NCBI RefSeq assembly: GCF_002954405.1
Contig: NZ_MQWC01000005.1
Coordinates: 186,001-250,000, forward strand
DNA from: Salinibacter sp. 10B
GTDB lineage: Bacteria; Bacteroidota; Rhodothermia; Rhodothermales; Salinibacteraceae
Length of the DNA stretch: 64,000 nt
Direction: 5' to 3'
Made by a program: the position numbers and the translations under genes. Every line of letters begins with the position of its first letter. The first letter of the stretch is position 1. This document shows, one piece after another, positions 7,628-16,821 of the stretch. The notes below the pieces were generated by a model, which was given only the letters and a program-made list of their open reading frames with translations, did not search any database and was not told where the DNA came from.

Positions 7628-10021
7628 TCATGGAGCACTGATCATGGGCGCGCGATTGAGCGACCAATCAGTGGGAACAGACTGACTGAATCCTCGCGTC
7701 CCATCTCCCGTGTTCAAGAACAGCCGGGCCAACGCCGTATCCTCCCTCGGACCACGGTTCCCACTCGTGCCTCGCGGTGTGCCTTGGAAATTGAAGACGC
7801 CGCGGGGATCGGTGATCGGCTCTGCCGTCGTCAGCAGAAAAAACGTGTCGACGTCTGGACGCCCGTCCCCGTCCCCATCCGTGCTTGTGAAGAGAGAGCC
7901 GGAACCCGGAATCGTGAAGCGTATCGGATCCGGAATGTCGTCCAGAAGATCTATGTCGTTTTCGACATTCTCGCCCCCGTAGAGCAGATAGCCATCACCC
8001 TGACGAGTAATGGCGAATAGATAGAGGTGTCGGAGCGCCCTGTAGGCAAAGCTCGACTTGACCGCCTGAAGCGCTGCCGAGTCTGCCGCGACAACCGCAC
8101 GATAGCGGTGCTGCCAGCGCAGCGTGTCGTCGAGTGCCACAAAGGCACCGCTATCTGCGTCTTCGAAGCCAATGAGGCGGTACGGAAAGCTTCCGTCGGG
8201 GGGCGGGCTTTCAAGCTGTATCCAGCCCCATACGCGATTCAACCGTTTCGCGTATTCCGCTAGTTGTGCTGCTGCGGCCGTGGGATTGCTTGCAGCGACA
8301 GGGGCAACGCTCGGCGGCATGGCTGGTGAACCGCCGGACTCGGTGGCGGGAGCATAGATCCATCCATAATCCAGCCTCGCTGAGACGCCTCGTCCCCCCC
8401 GTCCGACAAGCACGTAGTGGGCCGCCGTCCCCTTGCTGGTAACCTCAATACTCCCCCCATCGCTCAGCGCAGCCTGCAACGCCTCACGGAGAGCAGGTGG
8501 GGGAGGAAAGTGGACATAGAGGCGGACCTCCTCCGCCCCGCGCAAGACCCTACGTGCGACCTCTACGTCCGGCAAGGGACCGCCAAGTTCCACTGCGACG
8601 TCGCCGCCATCCGTGAGCATCCACGTCCTGCCGGTCCACTGCACCACGTGCGTCGGTGGCGTAACCGTAGGATCGCCCACAAGCCTCACGTGTTCTTCAG
8701 TGTCGAGGGCAGCAATGCTCTCAGTCGCAGGCAGGATTCGGGCTGTCGGTAGGGCTGGAGGCATCCACATGCGCAGAGGAGCCGCAGGGCTTCCAACCCA
8801 GCGCGTCACGGTCATCATTTGTCCTGGACTGAGCTCTGCGGCCGCGCCTCTCGTCACCGTTGCTTCTGATCGGGCCAGCCCCTCCACCCTCTTCACCGTC
8901 ACGCAGAGCGTCGTATCAGGGGCCCGGACGCGTTCGTCGCGCACAGCACACAACTCGCAGTCGGGACGCAGCCCGAGGGCAAGTCCTCCCTGTAGGATGA
9001 CCGTTCGGCCCTCCGTCTCAATTACGGCGACCTGGGGACTCGAACGAACCTGTCCACGCGTAGCCCCACCAAAGAGGGGACCGGAGAGACGGACGGACTG
9101 ACCTGCAAGGACTGGCTCCTGTGCAAAGCCGTGTCCCTTCATTCGCGCTCTCACTCGTGTAAATACGTCACGTGCAGGCGTGTCCGGCGCTGCGGTCCGC
9201 AGCACTGAGGCCAGCGCCCAGCTAAAGGCACCGTGTGGCGTTCCGTCCCCATCTTTCAGCTCTTTCGCCAGTTCGTTGTCCTGCGCTGCTGAGATCACAA
9301 GGGCAGCGGGATGGTCCTGCGGTGGAGGGGGAAGAGCCCCTCCGTCGCTAATGACCTCCGAACTCGGCTTCAGGCTACGGGCCTTACCAGGCGTGACTCC
9401 CCGCGTGACGGAGCCGCTGTGGCAACTATCAAAGAGAATCGTCACCTCGGCCCCCGTCGCAAGTAGTTCTTGGAAGAGCACCCGCAACTCCTTGTCCCGG
9501 ATGTCAGGCACACCGAGGCGTGCGTCGGCGGGGACAATGGACTCGTCCCGCCCATCGGCCTCCTTGGACTCGGTATTTCGGACTTGCGAGCCGTGACCCG
9601 CATACATGAAGACGACGGCGTCGCCCGGGCCAGACTCCACAATCAGGTCGCGCAGAGCCTGCAGAATCCCCTCCCGCGTCGCATCAGTGTTAAGGAGAAG
9701 ACGGACCTCTTCTTCGTCGAAGCCAAATCGCGTAGTCAAGAGCGCACTAAGGGCGCGGGCATCGTTAACGGCCCCATCGAGATCAGTCCATCCTCGCACG
9801 CTCCCCCGCTCGGCTTGCTCCGTCGATGCATCTCGGCTTGCGAGGACCGTCCCCTGCTGTGCCTCCGCCGTGTACGTATCAATGCCGATGAGGAGGGCGC
9901 GGCGGACCTGGGCCCGAGTATCCATCGGTGAAAATACACACAGTGCCGCCAATCCCCCCAGCGCGACCCCTAAGCCCACGGTTCGAAGCAGAGCAACTGT
10001 AATGAATCGGAACGGCATCAT
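7628..10021 (-). CDS. Exported metacaspase-like cysteine protease
   Basis: The ATG at 10021 gives 797 residues; a GTG lies four codons upstream. A signal anchor or signal peptide (TVGLGVALGGLAALCVF, then DTRAQ) precedes a caspase/metacaspase domain at about 38-330. That domain has RALLIGIDTY, the catalytic His in MYAGHGSQV (about His143) and Cys in LFDSCHSGS (about Cys200). The DGRDE acidic block between them is typical of type I metacaspases. The long C-terminal part has no confident domain; its end (RHLYLFAI, YLLYGGENVEN, TTAEPITDP) resembles the DUF4384-like tails seen on other bacterial caspase proteins. It is the first gene of the leftward arm and faces the sigma factor gene across a 580-bp intergenic region. 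Confidence 0.88.
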   Translation of the reverse strand: MMPFRFITVALLRTVGLGVALGGLAALCVFSPMDTRAQVRRALLIGIDTYTAEAQQGTVLASRDASTEQAERGSVRGWTDLDGAVNDARALSALLTTRFGFDEEEVRLLLNTDATREGILQALRDLIVESGPGDAVVFMYAGHGSQVRNTESKEADGRDESIVPADARLGVPDIRDKELRVLFQELLATGAEVTILFDSCHSGSVTRGVTPGKARSLKPSSEVISDGGALPPPPQDHPAALVISAAQDNELAKELKDGDGTPHGAFSWALASVLRTAAPDTPARDVFTRVRARMKGHGFAQEPVLAGQSVRLSGPLFGGATRGQVRSSPQVAVIETEGRTVILQGGLALGLRPDCELCAVRDERVRAPDTTLCVTVKRVEGLARSEATVTRGAAAELSPGQMMTVTRWVGSPAAPLRMWMPPALPTARILPATESIAALDTEEHVRLVGDPTVTPPTHVVQWTGRTWMLTDGGDVAVELGGPLPDVEVARRVLRGAEEVRLYVHFPPPPALREALQAALSDGGSIEVTSKGTAAHYVLVGRGGRGVSARLDYGWIYAPATESGGSPAMPPSVAPVAASNPTAAAAQLAEYAKRLNRVWGWIQLESPPPDGSFPYRLIGFEDADSGAFVALDDTLRWQHRYRAVVAADSAALQAVKSSFAYRALRHLYLFAITRQGDGYLLYGGENVENDIDLLDDIPDPIRFTIPGSGSLFTSTDGDGDGRPDVDTFFLLTTAEPITDPRGVFNFQGTPRGTSGNRGPREDTALARLFLNTGDGTRGFSQSVPTDWSLNRAPMISAP

Positions 10022-10601
10022 GTGTTCAAACACCAGAATTACGTACAGTTAGGGGACGAGGAGGACCGGCCTTTCATTCGTGTTCGGCCAGCCGGTCCGT
10101 GGGAGAAACCTCGTCAGTCACCAGGGTATGCTGACCGGATCGGGCAATTTGCCACGGCCAACCGATTTGCAGCGAAGAAGTCAACGCTCGGACTTCAGCG
10201 CTATGCTCGGCTCCATGAACGAGTGCTCGACGGTTCGACGGAAAGCAACAGAGTCGACGACGTGCTCAACGCCAGCATACGGTCCTCATTTTTCCGGGTC
10301 GGTGACGTTAAAATGGGCCGTTGACGTTCTCCCCGGCGCGCCACTGGTACAAGCCCACATTATCTAACGCGAGCTCCACGTTGACTAAAAACTCCAATGG
10401 GGAAGTCTTCCTCAATAAACACTTTTTATGTGACGCCTTCTGCCGGACGAAGGCGATCACACATTGAGGAGCTATCTCTTCTCTGGGAGGCCCCATAGAG
10501 GTCCGGAAGGATGTGTTTGCTGCGATATGTACAGCCCCCCTCTCAACAATTTGTTGTGACAGCGTCAAATCTGAGCGCTGTGCCAGCATATTCGAATACG
10601 C
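10022..10601. promoter_or_regulatory. Divergent intergenic region of the caspase island
   Basis: This 580-bp spacer separates the start of the leftward metacaspase gene from the start of the rightward sigma factor gene and must contain both promoters. It is more AT-rich near 10390-10600. I cannot assign -35/-10 boxes with confidence and no coding region is supported. If the sigma factor controls its own island, its recognition sequence should be found here twice, once on each strand. Confidence 0.45.
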
Positions 10602-11243
10602 ATGCGAGAGTCTCCCTCATCAGAATCCCCGGTCGAAACTCATCAGTCCCGAGCTTCTCGCCCTTCTTCTGCACTCGCCCCGCGAGAGCGGCTCCGTCAA
10701 GTAGAACTTGACGACCTGCTCTCCCGCCTTCTTTCTGTGGCCGAGGGCCTGCACTGGTACGTGCTCCGTTCGTACCGAGGGGCTCCAGAACCGCTCGACC
10801 TGGTACAGCAGGCCGTCGCAGACGTGCTCGACGGGACGCGTTGCTGGCCCTCACACGTCGACGCATTCACGATGCTATGCGGTGTGATGCGGAGCCGGGT
10901 GAGCAACTTTGCTGCAAGACAACGCCCGTTGGGCAGGTCCCGTCTTGAACCGCAGACGGGAGAGGGAGGCCGCTACGTCTATTTTGACGACCATCCAGCT
11001 GACCCCACCATCATCCTCCGTTCCTCCAACGCACCGGACAACATCCTTCTGAATGAGGAGCTTCGAGACCGCATCCGTCAGTTGGTCGCCGGGGACGATG
11101 AACTCGAACGTATAGTTGAGCTCCTTTTCGACGATCCGTATTACGGCGCCGCCGACCTTGCGGAGCAGCTTGAGACCAGCGTCAACGGAATCTACAATGC
11201 CCGGAAGCGGCTGCGACGCCGTCTTGACTCCCTGCGCCCGTGA
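10602..11243 (+). CDS. ECF-like RNA polymerase sigma factor
   Basis: 213 residues. A Ser-rich N-terminus (about 1-30) is followed by a sigma region-2-like helical block (about 35-110: PLDLVQQAVADVLDG, FTMLCGVMRSRVSNFA). The C-terminal region-4-like helix-turn-helix is at about 155-210 (DDPYYGAADLAEQLETSV, then NARKRLRRRLDSL). The architecture and length fit small sigma-70/ECF factors. Linker residues 110-150 are longer than usual. Such factors direct RNA polymerase to a few target promoters, often including their own. It is followed by a membrane protein gene in the position usually held by an anti-sigma factor, and then by a caspase lipoprotein, which suggests that it controls the caspase island. 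Confidence 0.75.
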   Translation: MRESPSSESPVETHQSRASRPSSALAPRERLRQVELDDLLSRLLSVAEGLHWYVLRSYRGAPEPLDLVQQAVADVLDGTRCWPSHVDAFTMLCGVMRSRVSNFAARQRPLGRSRLEPQTGEGGRYVYFDDHPADPTIILRSSNAPDNILLNEELRDRIRQLVAGDDELERIVELLFDDPYYGAADLAEQLETSVNGIYNARKRLRRRLDSLRP

Positions 11244-11304
11244 ACGGGAGCCCTTCGCGGTGCAGCCGGACGAACCACATTCAACTTTCCCGATCTTTTG
11301 CCGG

Positions 11305-12219
11305 ATGCCCGACGACACGCCCGACATGCCCCTTGACGGCCGCCCTGAAAACCACACAGGGGCCAACAATAGCGCGAGTGCTGAGCTTGACAGTCAGGCG
11401 CGCCGGTGGCTCCAGGCCCAGGTTGACCGTCTCGGGCGAGATCCCGACATCGTGCTCCTCCTTCCCAGAAAGGAGGTCGAAGCATCTGTGCGGGCACGAG
11501 ACTTGACGGCCCTCACCTCCCAGACCCGCGACCGAATCGGGAGCTCGCGTCCATCAACGAGGACGCCCTCCTCTTCAGCCGATAATCGTGCGTCCCGGTC
11601 TGCAAGAGATCGCCAATCGACCACGAGGTGGGCACCGATGTGGCGAACAGCGGCTGGGGCTGCCGTTCTCGTCCTCCTCATTGTTGGGATATGGTCGATC
11701 GGTCACTTCACGCAGCCGGCAACGCAGCCCCTCGCGTCCCTGGCCCCCCTCCAGGACGAACTGGCACTCGTCGCGGCGTCCCCGGATCTCGAAGTGAAGA
11801 GCCTTACGCCTCGTGGTACCGAAGACTTGCGCAGAGGTGTCCGGGCCCTTCGAGCGGCAGCCCCGCACCCGCTTTCGCCCGTGCCTCGATCTGACGCCGC
11901 ACGAGCTCGGGAGGCCGCCGCTGCACTGGACGCTGCGTACCAGGCGTTTTCGCCCCAGCCGCCCAATACGCCCGTTCCCCCTGCTCTATTTACCGTCCCG
12001 GGTCTTGCCCTCGACGCTCCCCGAGACCTTCCCGACGCTCTCGACACGACGGGAGATCTCGCGGCTTTTGCCGCACTGCTGGCAGCGAAGGCCCACCTGA
12101 TGTTAGGCGACGCAGAGACGGCCCGTCAGTGGCTGGGTCGCATCGAAGACGTCTCCCCTTGGTACGATCTCGCCTGGAAACTCGACGAACAGATCGATGC
12201 CCTCAACCGCCCGAATTGA
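11305..12219 (+). CDS. Single-pass membrane protein, possible anti-sigma partner
   Basis: The start is uncertain. The ATG at 11305 gives 304 residues and lies 61 bp after the sigma gene; the same frame is open further upstream within that gene. The N-terminal about 115 residues are charged and cytoplasmic-like (QARRWLQAQVDRLG). One transmembrane helix follows (TAAGAAVLVLLIVGIWSIGHF, about 118-138). The C-terminal part is Ala/Pro-rich and extracytoplasmic, and its end resembles a helical repeat (AAFAALLAAKAHLMLGDAETARQWLGRI), possibly a TPR-like pair. The topology and position after an ECF sigma gene fit an anti-sigma factor, but no zinc anti-sigma motif is seen, so this role is inferred. Confidence 0.6.
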   Translation: MPDDTPDMPLDGRPENHTGANNSASAELDSQARRWLQAQVDRLGRDPDIVLLLPRKEVEASVRARDLTALTSQTRDRIGSSRPSTRTPSSSADNRASRSARDRQSTTRWAPMWRTAAGAAVLVLLIVGIWSIGHFTQPATQPLASLAPLQDELALVAASPDLEVKSLTPRGTEDLRRGVRALRAAAPHPLSPVPRSDAARAREAAAALDAAYQAFSPQPPNTPVPPALFTVPGLALDAPRDLPDALDTTGDLAAFAALLAAKAHLMLGDAETARQWLGRIEDVSPWYDLAWKLDEQIDALNRPN

Positions 12220-12255
12220 CTCTAACGAAATCTCCCGTCCGCTCTCCCCCTGCCA

Positions 12256-14310
12256 ATGCCCTCCACGATGAAATCCCTCCTTGTTCTGCTTCGATCACTC
12301 TCCCCAGGACGGCTCGCAGGACCTCTATCTATGGCCGTACTGCTTCTGATTACTGGCCTCCTCGGATGCGAAGAGGCCCCTAATGATTCGTTCCCCTACA
12401 CGTCGGCAGGCCCGACAGATACATCTCTCATCACGTCCGCGACGGACACGACGAAGGGCCTCCCTGACAATCTGTATCACCGTCCCGACGAAGAGGCAAA
12501 TTTCGCGAGCAAGGGAGCCACAAAGTCAGCCATTCCCTCCTCAGACATCGCCGAAATCCAGGCCGGCGTTCCGATCCGAGGCGTCATTGGGGACAGCGAC
12601 CCCACCCTTCGGGACGGCTCACGGTTCGATGGATGGGTGTACCGCGGTCAGGCAGGGGAAACGATTGACATTCAGATGCGGTCGACGGTGCTAGATGCAT
12701 ACCTCATTCTGGCTCGGTATAGCACCGGGGGGGTTCGGTCCATTGCTAGAGACGACGACGGCGGGGGTGGCACCAACGCCCGCCTCCGCGGGGACCTGCC
12801 ATCAACCGGCGTTTACCTCATTCTCGCAAACACAGCAGGCCCGGAGGGTCGTGGCTCCTACGAGCTTCTTCTTCGCTCCTCACGCGAGAGCACTGGTGCG
12901 TCGACCCGTCCGGACGAGTCGTTTCCAGCAATCTCCGTAGGTGAAACTGTGGAGGGTACTCTTGACGCTGGCGATACCCGACTGGCCTCAGGCGCCTACG
13001 TTGACGTGTATCAGTTTACTGGACGCGCCGGACAGCCGGTCGTCATAGACGTGGTCTCGACAGAGATCGATCCGCTCATAGGCCTTCTGGTACGGACCGA
13101 GAGCGGCCGGCTCGCCACTGTCGCTCGGGACGACGACAGCGGGGAGGCGCGCAATGCCCGGCTCGCCCTGAACCTTCCCCTCTCGGCGACCTATGCCGTG
13201 TGGATTGGCGCCCAAAACAGTCAGCCGGCTATTGGAGCCTATACGGTCCGCATAGGCAGTGAGACTTCCGAGTCCGATGCAGACGCGCCAGAGAGCACTC
13301 TCTTCGTCGATCGCTTGCCAACGGAGGATGGTATCGACTATGCCGAACACTATCCAGGAGATGGGGACCCAAGGGGGCGCTACGCCCTCCTCGTCGGTAT
13401 TGACGACTACCCCGGCGATGAGAACGATCTACCAAGCTCCGTCGCCGATGCGACGCTGATGAAGCAGGCGCTGATCGACGTGTACGGCTTCGAGGAAGAC
13501 AATATTGTTGTCCTCACCGACGGAGCAGCCACGCGGGAGCACATCCTTCACGCGTTTGTCCGGCATCTCGGGCAGGCCGGACCAGAGGGCGCAGCCGTCT
13601 TTTACTTCTCCGGTCATGGCCTGCAGGTGGGCGACAACGTTGCCCTGACGGGTGCGAACGATCCAGAAGAGGACATGAACGACGAGTCCATCGCCGTGTG
13701 GAGCGCGCCGCCGGGGCAAGGGGGGCGAGGAAGCGTGATTCTCGATGACGAGCTTGGGATCCTCGCCCGAGAACTTCCTACCGACCGAGCACTCATGATC
13801 CTGGACGCCTGCCACTCCGGGACTGGAACCCGGGGGCCTTCCGGCGATCATCCCATCAAGGAGCTCCGATGGGAAAATGTGGCGACCACCTACATCCTCC
13901 CTTCCACCCAGGCTACCGTGACGGCCCTCGCTAAAGGCCCCCTTTTGGAGACGACGGGCCAGCCTGCTCGGAGCGAGGGACATCGCTCGGCAACCGGCGC
14001 CGGAGAGATCGTGGCAGGCCCGACGGATCACGTTCTTCTGGCCGCCGCTGCCGCCAATGAGGTCGCACTGGCAAGTAGTCGGGAATGGCCGACGAAGGAC
14101 GAGTCGACGGTGCGGGGAAGTGTCTTTACTTATTTCCTGACCCAGACGATGGCTGATCTCGGCCCCGGGGCGAGCCTGGAGGCGCTTATGAACCAGGTTC
14201 GCACCTTCACGGTTAACTACAGCCGCAGCCGTGCCGGTTTCACCCAAACGCCGCAGCTGGAGGGGCAGGGCGGCACGCAGCCCCTCGATGCCTTCCTTGG
14301 AGCTAAGTAG
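12256..14310 (+). CDS. Caspase lipoprotein with two PPC domains
   Basis: 684 residues. A hydrophobic N-terminus ends in the lipobox GLLGC (Cys38), predicting a lipid anchor. Two PPC-type beta-sandwich domains lie at about 100-210 and 225-335. Both contain the signature of low-charge beta strands around an RDDD turn (SIARDDDGG and TVARDDDSG). A caspase (C14) domain occupies about 374-680. It begins RYALLVGIDDYPG and has the catalytic His in YFSGHGLQV (His454) and Cys in LDACHSGTG (Cys519), so it is predicted active. It is the third exported caspase of the island and the distal gene of the sigma-factor operon. Unlike the other two it is membrane tethered. The substrate is unknown. Confidence 0.88.
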   Translation: MPSTMKSLLVLLRSLSPGRLAGPLSMAVLLLITGLLGCEEAPNDSFPYTSAGPTDTSLITSATDTTKGLPDNLYHRPDEEANFASKGATKSAIPSSDIAEIQAGVPIRGVIGDSDPTLRDGSRFDGWVYRGQAGETIDIQMRSTVLDAYLILARYSTGGVRSIARDDDGGGGTNARLRGDLPSTGVYLILANTAGPEGRGSYELLLRSSRESTGASTRPDESFPAISVGETVEGTLDAGDTRLASGAYVDVYQFTGRAGQPVVIDVVSTEIDPLIGLLVRTESGRLATVARDDDSGEARNARLALNLPLSATYAVWIGAQNSQPAIGAYTVRIGSETSESDADAPESTLFVDRLPTEDGIDYAEHYPGDGDPRGRYALLVGIDDYPGDENDLPSSVADATLMKQALIDVYGFEEDNIVVLTDGAATREHILHAFVRHLGQAGPEGAAVFYFSGHGLQVGDNVALTGANDPEEDMNDESIAVWSAPPGQGGRGSVILDDELGILARELPTDRALMILDACHSGTGTRGPSGDHPIKELRWENVATTYILPSTQATVTALAKGPLLETTGQPARSEGHRSATGAGEIVAGPTDHVLLAAAAANEVALASSREWPTKDESTVRGSVFTYFLTQTMADLGPGASLEALMNQVRTFTVNYSRSRAGFTQTPQLEGQGGTQPLDAFLGAK

Positions 14311-14617
14311 GCCTCTCGATGACGCAGTTTTCTCACTCAACTCAGTGACGAATATGCCGTACCGCTTAGGCCGACCTACTCCTTAGAAGTAGGCAAAAGC
14401 CATGAGCCGGATCGCTATCAAGGCCACAGTCGAATAGGCCCCCGCTCTTGAAGAGAGAAGACCGACCAGATCCTCTCTGGTGCTACCCTCATATTCTGAA
14501 GAATGGCGCCATAGGCAGCGATTCATCGTGAATGCCCTTCGATCTTCGCCGCCACAGGTGAAGTCTTGGGAGTCGGCAAACGCCGCGAGTCCGGCGATAG
14601 TACCTGCGGGCCAGGCC
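14311..14617. other. Intergenic region between convergent genes
   Basis: This is the spacer between the caspase lipoprotein and the convergent histidine kinase gene. A small hairpin (CCTAC/GTAGG around 14374-14397) is present without a long T-run, so I do not call it a terminator. No gene is seen. Confidence 0.4.
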
Positions 14618-15985
14618 TCATCCCTCAGGAAGCTCAGGGTCCGCCTGCGGGACGCGGACGGCCACGTGGGTACCCCGTCCCTTTTCGGTTTCAACCTCCA
14701 CCTTTGCGCCGAGCGCGTCTGCGAGTTTCTTCACGATCGTGAGGCCGAGGCCGACGCCCTCGTGCTCTCGATTCAGTCCCTCGGACTCCTGTTTAAACCC
14801 CTTAAAGAGCATTGGAACCTCCTCAGGATCCATTCCAATTCCGGTGTCTTCCACCTCCAGGATCGCCTCGTCCAGCTCCTCCCGTACCCGAATTTCCACT
14901 CGTCCCCCCTCGGGCGTAAATTTGATTGCGTTCTCCAGGAGGTTTTCCGCAATGTGATTCAACACCTCCTGATTTCCGAAAGCCACCACGGGACTCTCAG
15001 GAGCGTCGGTCTCCAGGTCAATCTGCTTTTTCTCTGCCTCCGGAGCAAGAATCTCTACGGCCCATTCCATAACCTTTTTGAGACGAACGGGTCGTCGGTC
15101 CAGATTTTGGGGTTCAGACTCCAGCTTTGAGAGCTCCAGAACCGAGTTGATGGTCTTCATCAGATACTGCCCCGAGTGGTAGATCTTCTCGGCGTGGGCT
15201 TTGGGCGCCCCCTCTAGAAGTTGGGTCAGAATTTTCGAGAAGCCGATAATCGACGTGATGGGAGTGCGAACCTCGTGACTCACATTTGTAAGCAGCGCGT
15301 CCTTGAGCCTACTGGCCTCCTCAGCTTCTTGCTTCGCCTTCTTGAGCTTCTCTTCCCGGCGCTTTCGCTCGGTAATGTCTCGGAAGATGCCAACAAAGAG
15401 CTCCTCGCCCTCAACCCCGACGAAGGAAGCGTTGATCTCAACAGGAATCCGGCGCCCCTTGTCGGACACGACATAGATCTGCGATCCGTCATCCAATGTG
15501 CTCAAGGTGGCTGCCTCCTCCTGGGCCGCTTCCTTATGTCGCTCGAAGAGCGCCTTGTATTTCTCCAGCTCTTCGGGGGGATGGAGTTCCGATTGGTGAC
15601 GGCCAACGAGGTCGTCTACGGTTGTGTCGAACAGGGTAGCGGCGGCCCGATTGGCGTCAATGATTTTTCCCGAGGAGCTATCTGCAATGAAGACGGCGTC
15701 AGGCGCTCCTTCCAGAAGAGCGTCATACTTTTGCTGGAGAAGGTCGCTCGAAGTCTCCTGCACGTCCTCGCCCTTGGTGGATTCGATGTGTCTTGAGCGG
15801 GTGGGGGCCGATCGGATATTCCTTTCTGGACCTGTTTCGTGAACCGTAGCCGTGAGTCTCTCGACAGAATGGCGGAGCGACAAAAGAAAGAGCAAAAGGC
15901 GGGCCCTAGCGCAGACATTCTGTGCTTCCGGAGAGGAGACTGTGGGCCCGCTCCTTAGCGAATGGGGGACCTCTTCTCGATTCAT
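14618..15985 (-). CDS. PAS-domain histidine kinase
   Basis: 455 residues. There is no obvious transmembrane helix beyond a weak hydrophobic patch at 29-37, so it is probably a soluble sensor kinase. A PAS domain (about 85-205: GAPDAVFIADSSSG, NRAAATLF, IFRDITERK) is followed by a helical linker. Then comes a HisKA domain with the phosphoacceptor in NVSHEVRTPITS (His237), and an HATPase_c domain with the N box (AENLLENAIKFTPEGG), a G1 box (EVEDTGIGMD) and a G2 box (GVGLGLTIVKKL). It would autophosphorylate in response to a PAS signal. No response regulator is adjacent. It lies downstream of the Roadblock/protoglobin/ParA genes on the same strand, 360 bp away, so it may belong to the same pathway but probably has its own promoter. 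Confidence 0.88.
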   Translation of the reverse strand: MNREEVPHSLRSGPTVSSPEAQNVCARARLLLFLLSLRHSVERLTATVHETGPERNIRSAPTRSRHIESTKGEDVQETSSDLLQQKYDALLEGAPDAVFIADSSSGKIIDANRAAATLFDTTVDDLVGRHQSELHPPEELEKYKALFERHKEAAQEEAATLSTLDDGSQIYVVSDKGRRIPVEINASFVGVEGEELFVGIFRDITERKRREEKLKKAKQEAEEASRLKDALLTNVSHEVRTPITSIIGFSKILTQLLEGAPKAHAEKIYHSGQYLMKTINSVLELSKLESEPQNLDRRPVRLKKVMEWAVEILAPEAEKKQIDLETDAPESPVVAFGNQEVLNHIAENLLENAIKFTPEGGRVEIRVREELDEAILEVEDTGIGMDPEEVPMLFKGFKQESEGLNREHEGVGLGLTIVKKLADALGAKVEVETEKGRGTHVAVRVPQADPELPEG

Positions 15986-16345
15986 CGTCTCTGTTGGGTA
16001 GCCAATACGTGATAAGAGATTACGGGCGGGACAACGATGGAAGAAAATCGTCAGGGGGCGTTCTATTCAACTCGGAAGCCAGAGAACCTGGCCCCTCCCG
16101 GCACACTGGTGGGAGATCTCCCCTCTTTGGATGTCTCCTCGTTGGGCGCGGCCTCTGGAGCGGCACTCGCCTCGGAGAAGACAATGGATCCTTTCTCTTT
16201 GGAAATGCCCTGGGCGCTTTTACCCTCAGGGCATAGCCTCCCTTGACGATCTCGTCCTCGCAGTTCTGAGAACCGGGGGTTCAAAAGTCGGCAAGGTCGT
16301 GGGAGGATGGACCTCAAAGAGGGTCAGAGAGATTATTTCGCCCAA
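15986..16345. other. Intergenic region upstream of the kinase gene
   Basis: This 360-bp spacer presumably carries the kinase promoter and the 3' end of the Roadblock operon. No gene or clear terminator is seen. Confidence 0.4.
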
Positions 16346-16738
16346 TTAAGCCTCCTCACCCGGCGGCCCCACCGCGTCGAGAGAAAGCTCTTGTCCGATC
16401 GATTTTAGATGGGTGCGGGCGAGAGGAAGGCTGCCCTGCTCTTGCTCGAGAATGAGATACGCAAAGACGCTTTCGTCAACCGGAAGGAGGCGAATCAGAT
16501 GATACTGGTTTTCCATCGTGAGAAGCGCCTCCACTGGCGACTCGTCAAGCTCGAGCTGCTGGATGATGTCGGTTTTGGCCCGGACGATTTTTATCGCGCT
16601 CGCGCCAGCGAGCTCCATGTCTAGCCAACCGCCCCCCTTTGTCCCCAGGCACGTGCCAGTCTCATAGTTGACGAGGGCCGTCCCAAGAGCCCCGTCAATC
16701 GACATCGCTTTGTCCAAAAACTCCTGAATATTAGCCAT
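16346..16738 (-). CDS. Roadblock/LC7-family protein
   Basis: 130 residues from the ATG at 16738; the frame is open upstream but only this start gives a family-like N-terminus. The pattern IQEFLDKAMSIDGALGTALVNYETG, the central GGWLDMELAGASAIK and the strand YHLIRLL...FAYLILEQE fit the alpha-beta Roadblock/LC7 fold. The family includes MglB-type GTPase activators and other dimeric scaffolds that partner with small GTPases or ParA-like switches. It is the last gene of a run with protoglobin, another Roadblock protein and a ParA ATPase. No Ras-like GTPase is nearby, so the partner may be the ParA protein or the globin. The fold assignment is moderately sure; the role is inferred. Confidence 0.7.
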   Translation of the reverse strand: MANIQEFLDKAMSIDGALGTALVNYETGTCLGTKGGGWLDMELAGASAIKIVRAKTDIIQQLELDESPVEALLTMENQYHLIRLLPVDESVFAYLILEQEQGSLPLARTHLKSIGQELSLDAVGPPGEEA

Positions 16739-16821
16739 TAAGTGACAATATATTTCTACTGAATCCAGTCGAGCAAAAGCGACAAAAAAGCCTCCCCCCT
16801 TCGGATCTTCGGAGGACCCGC

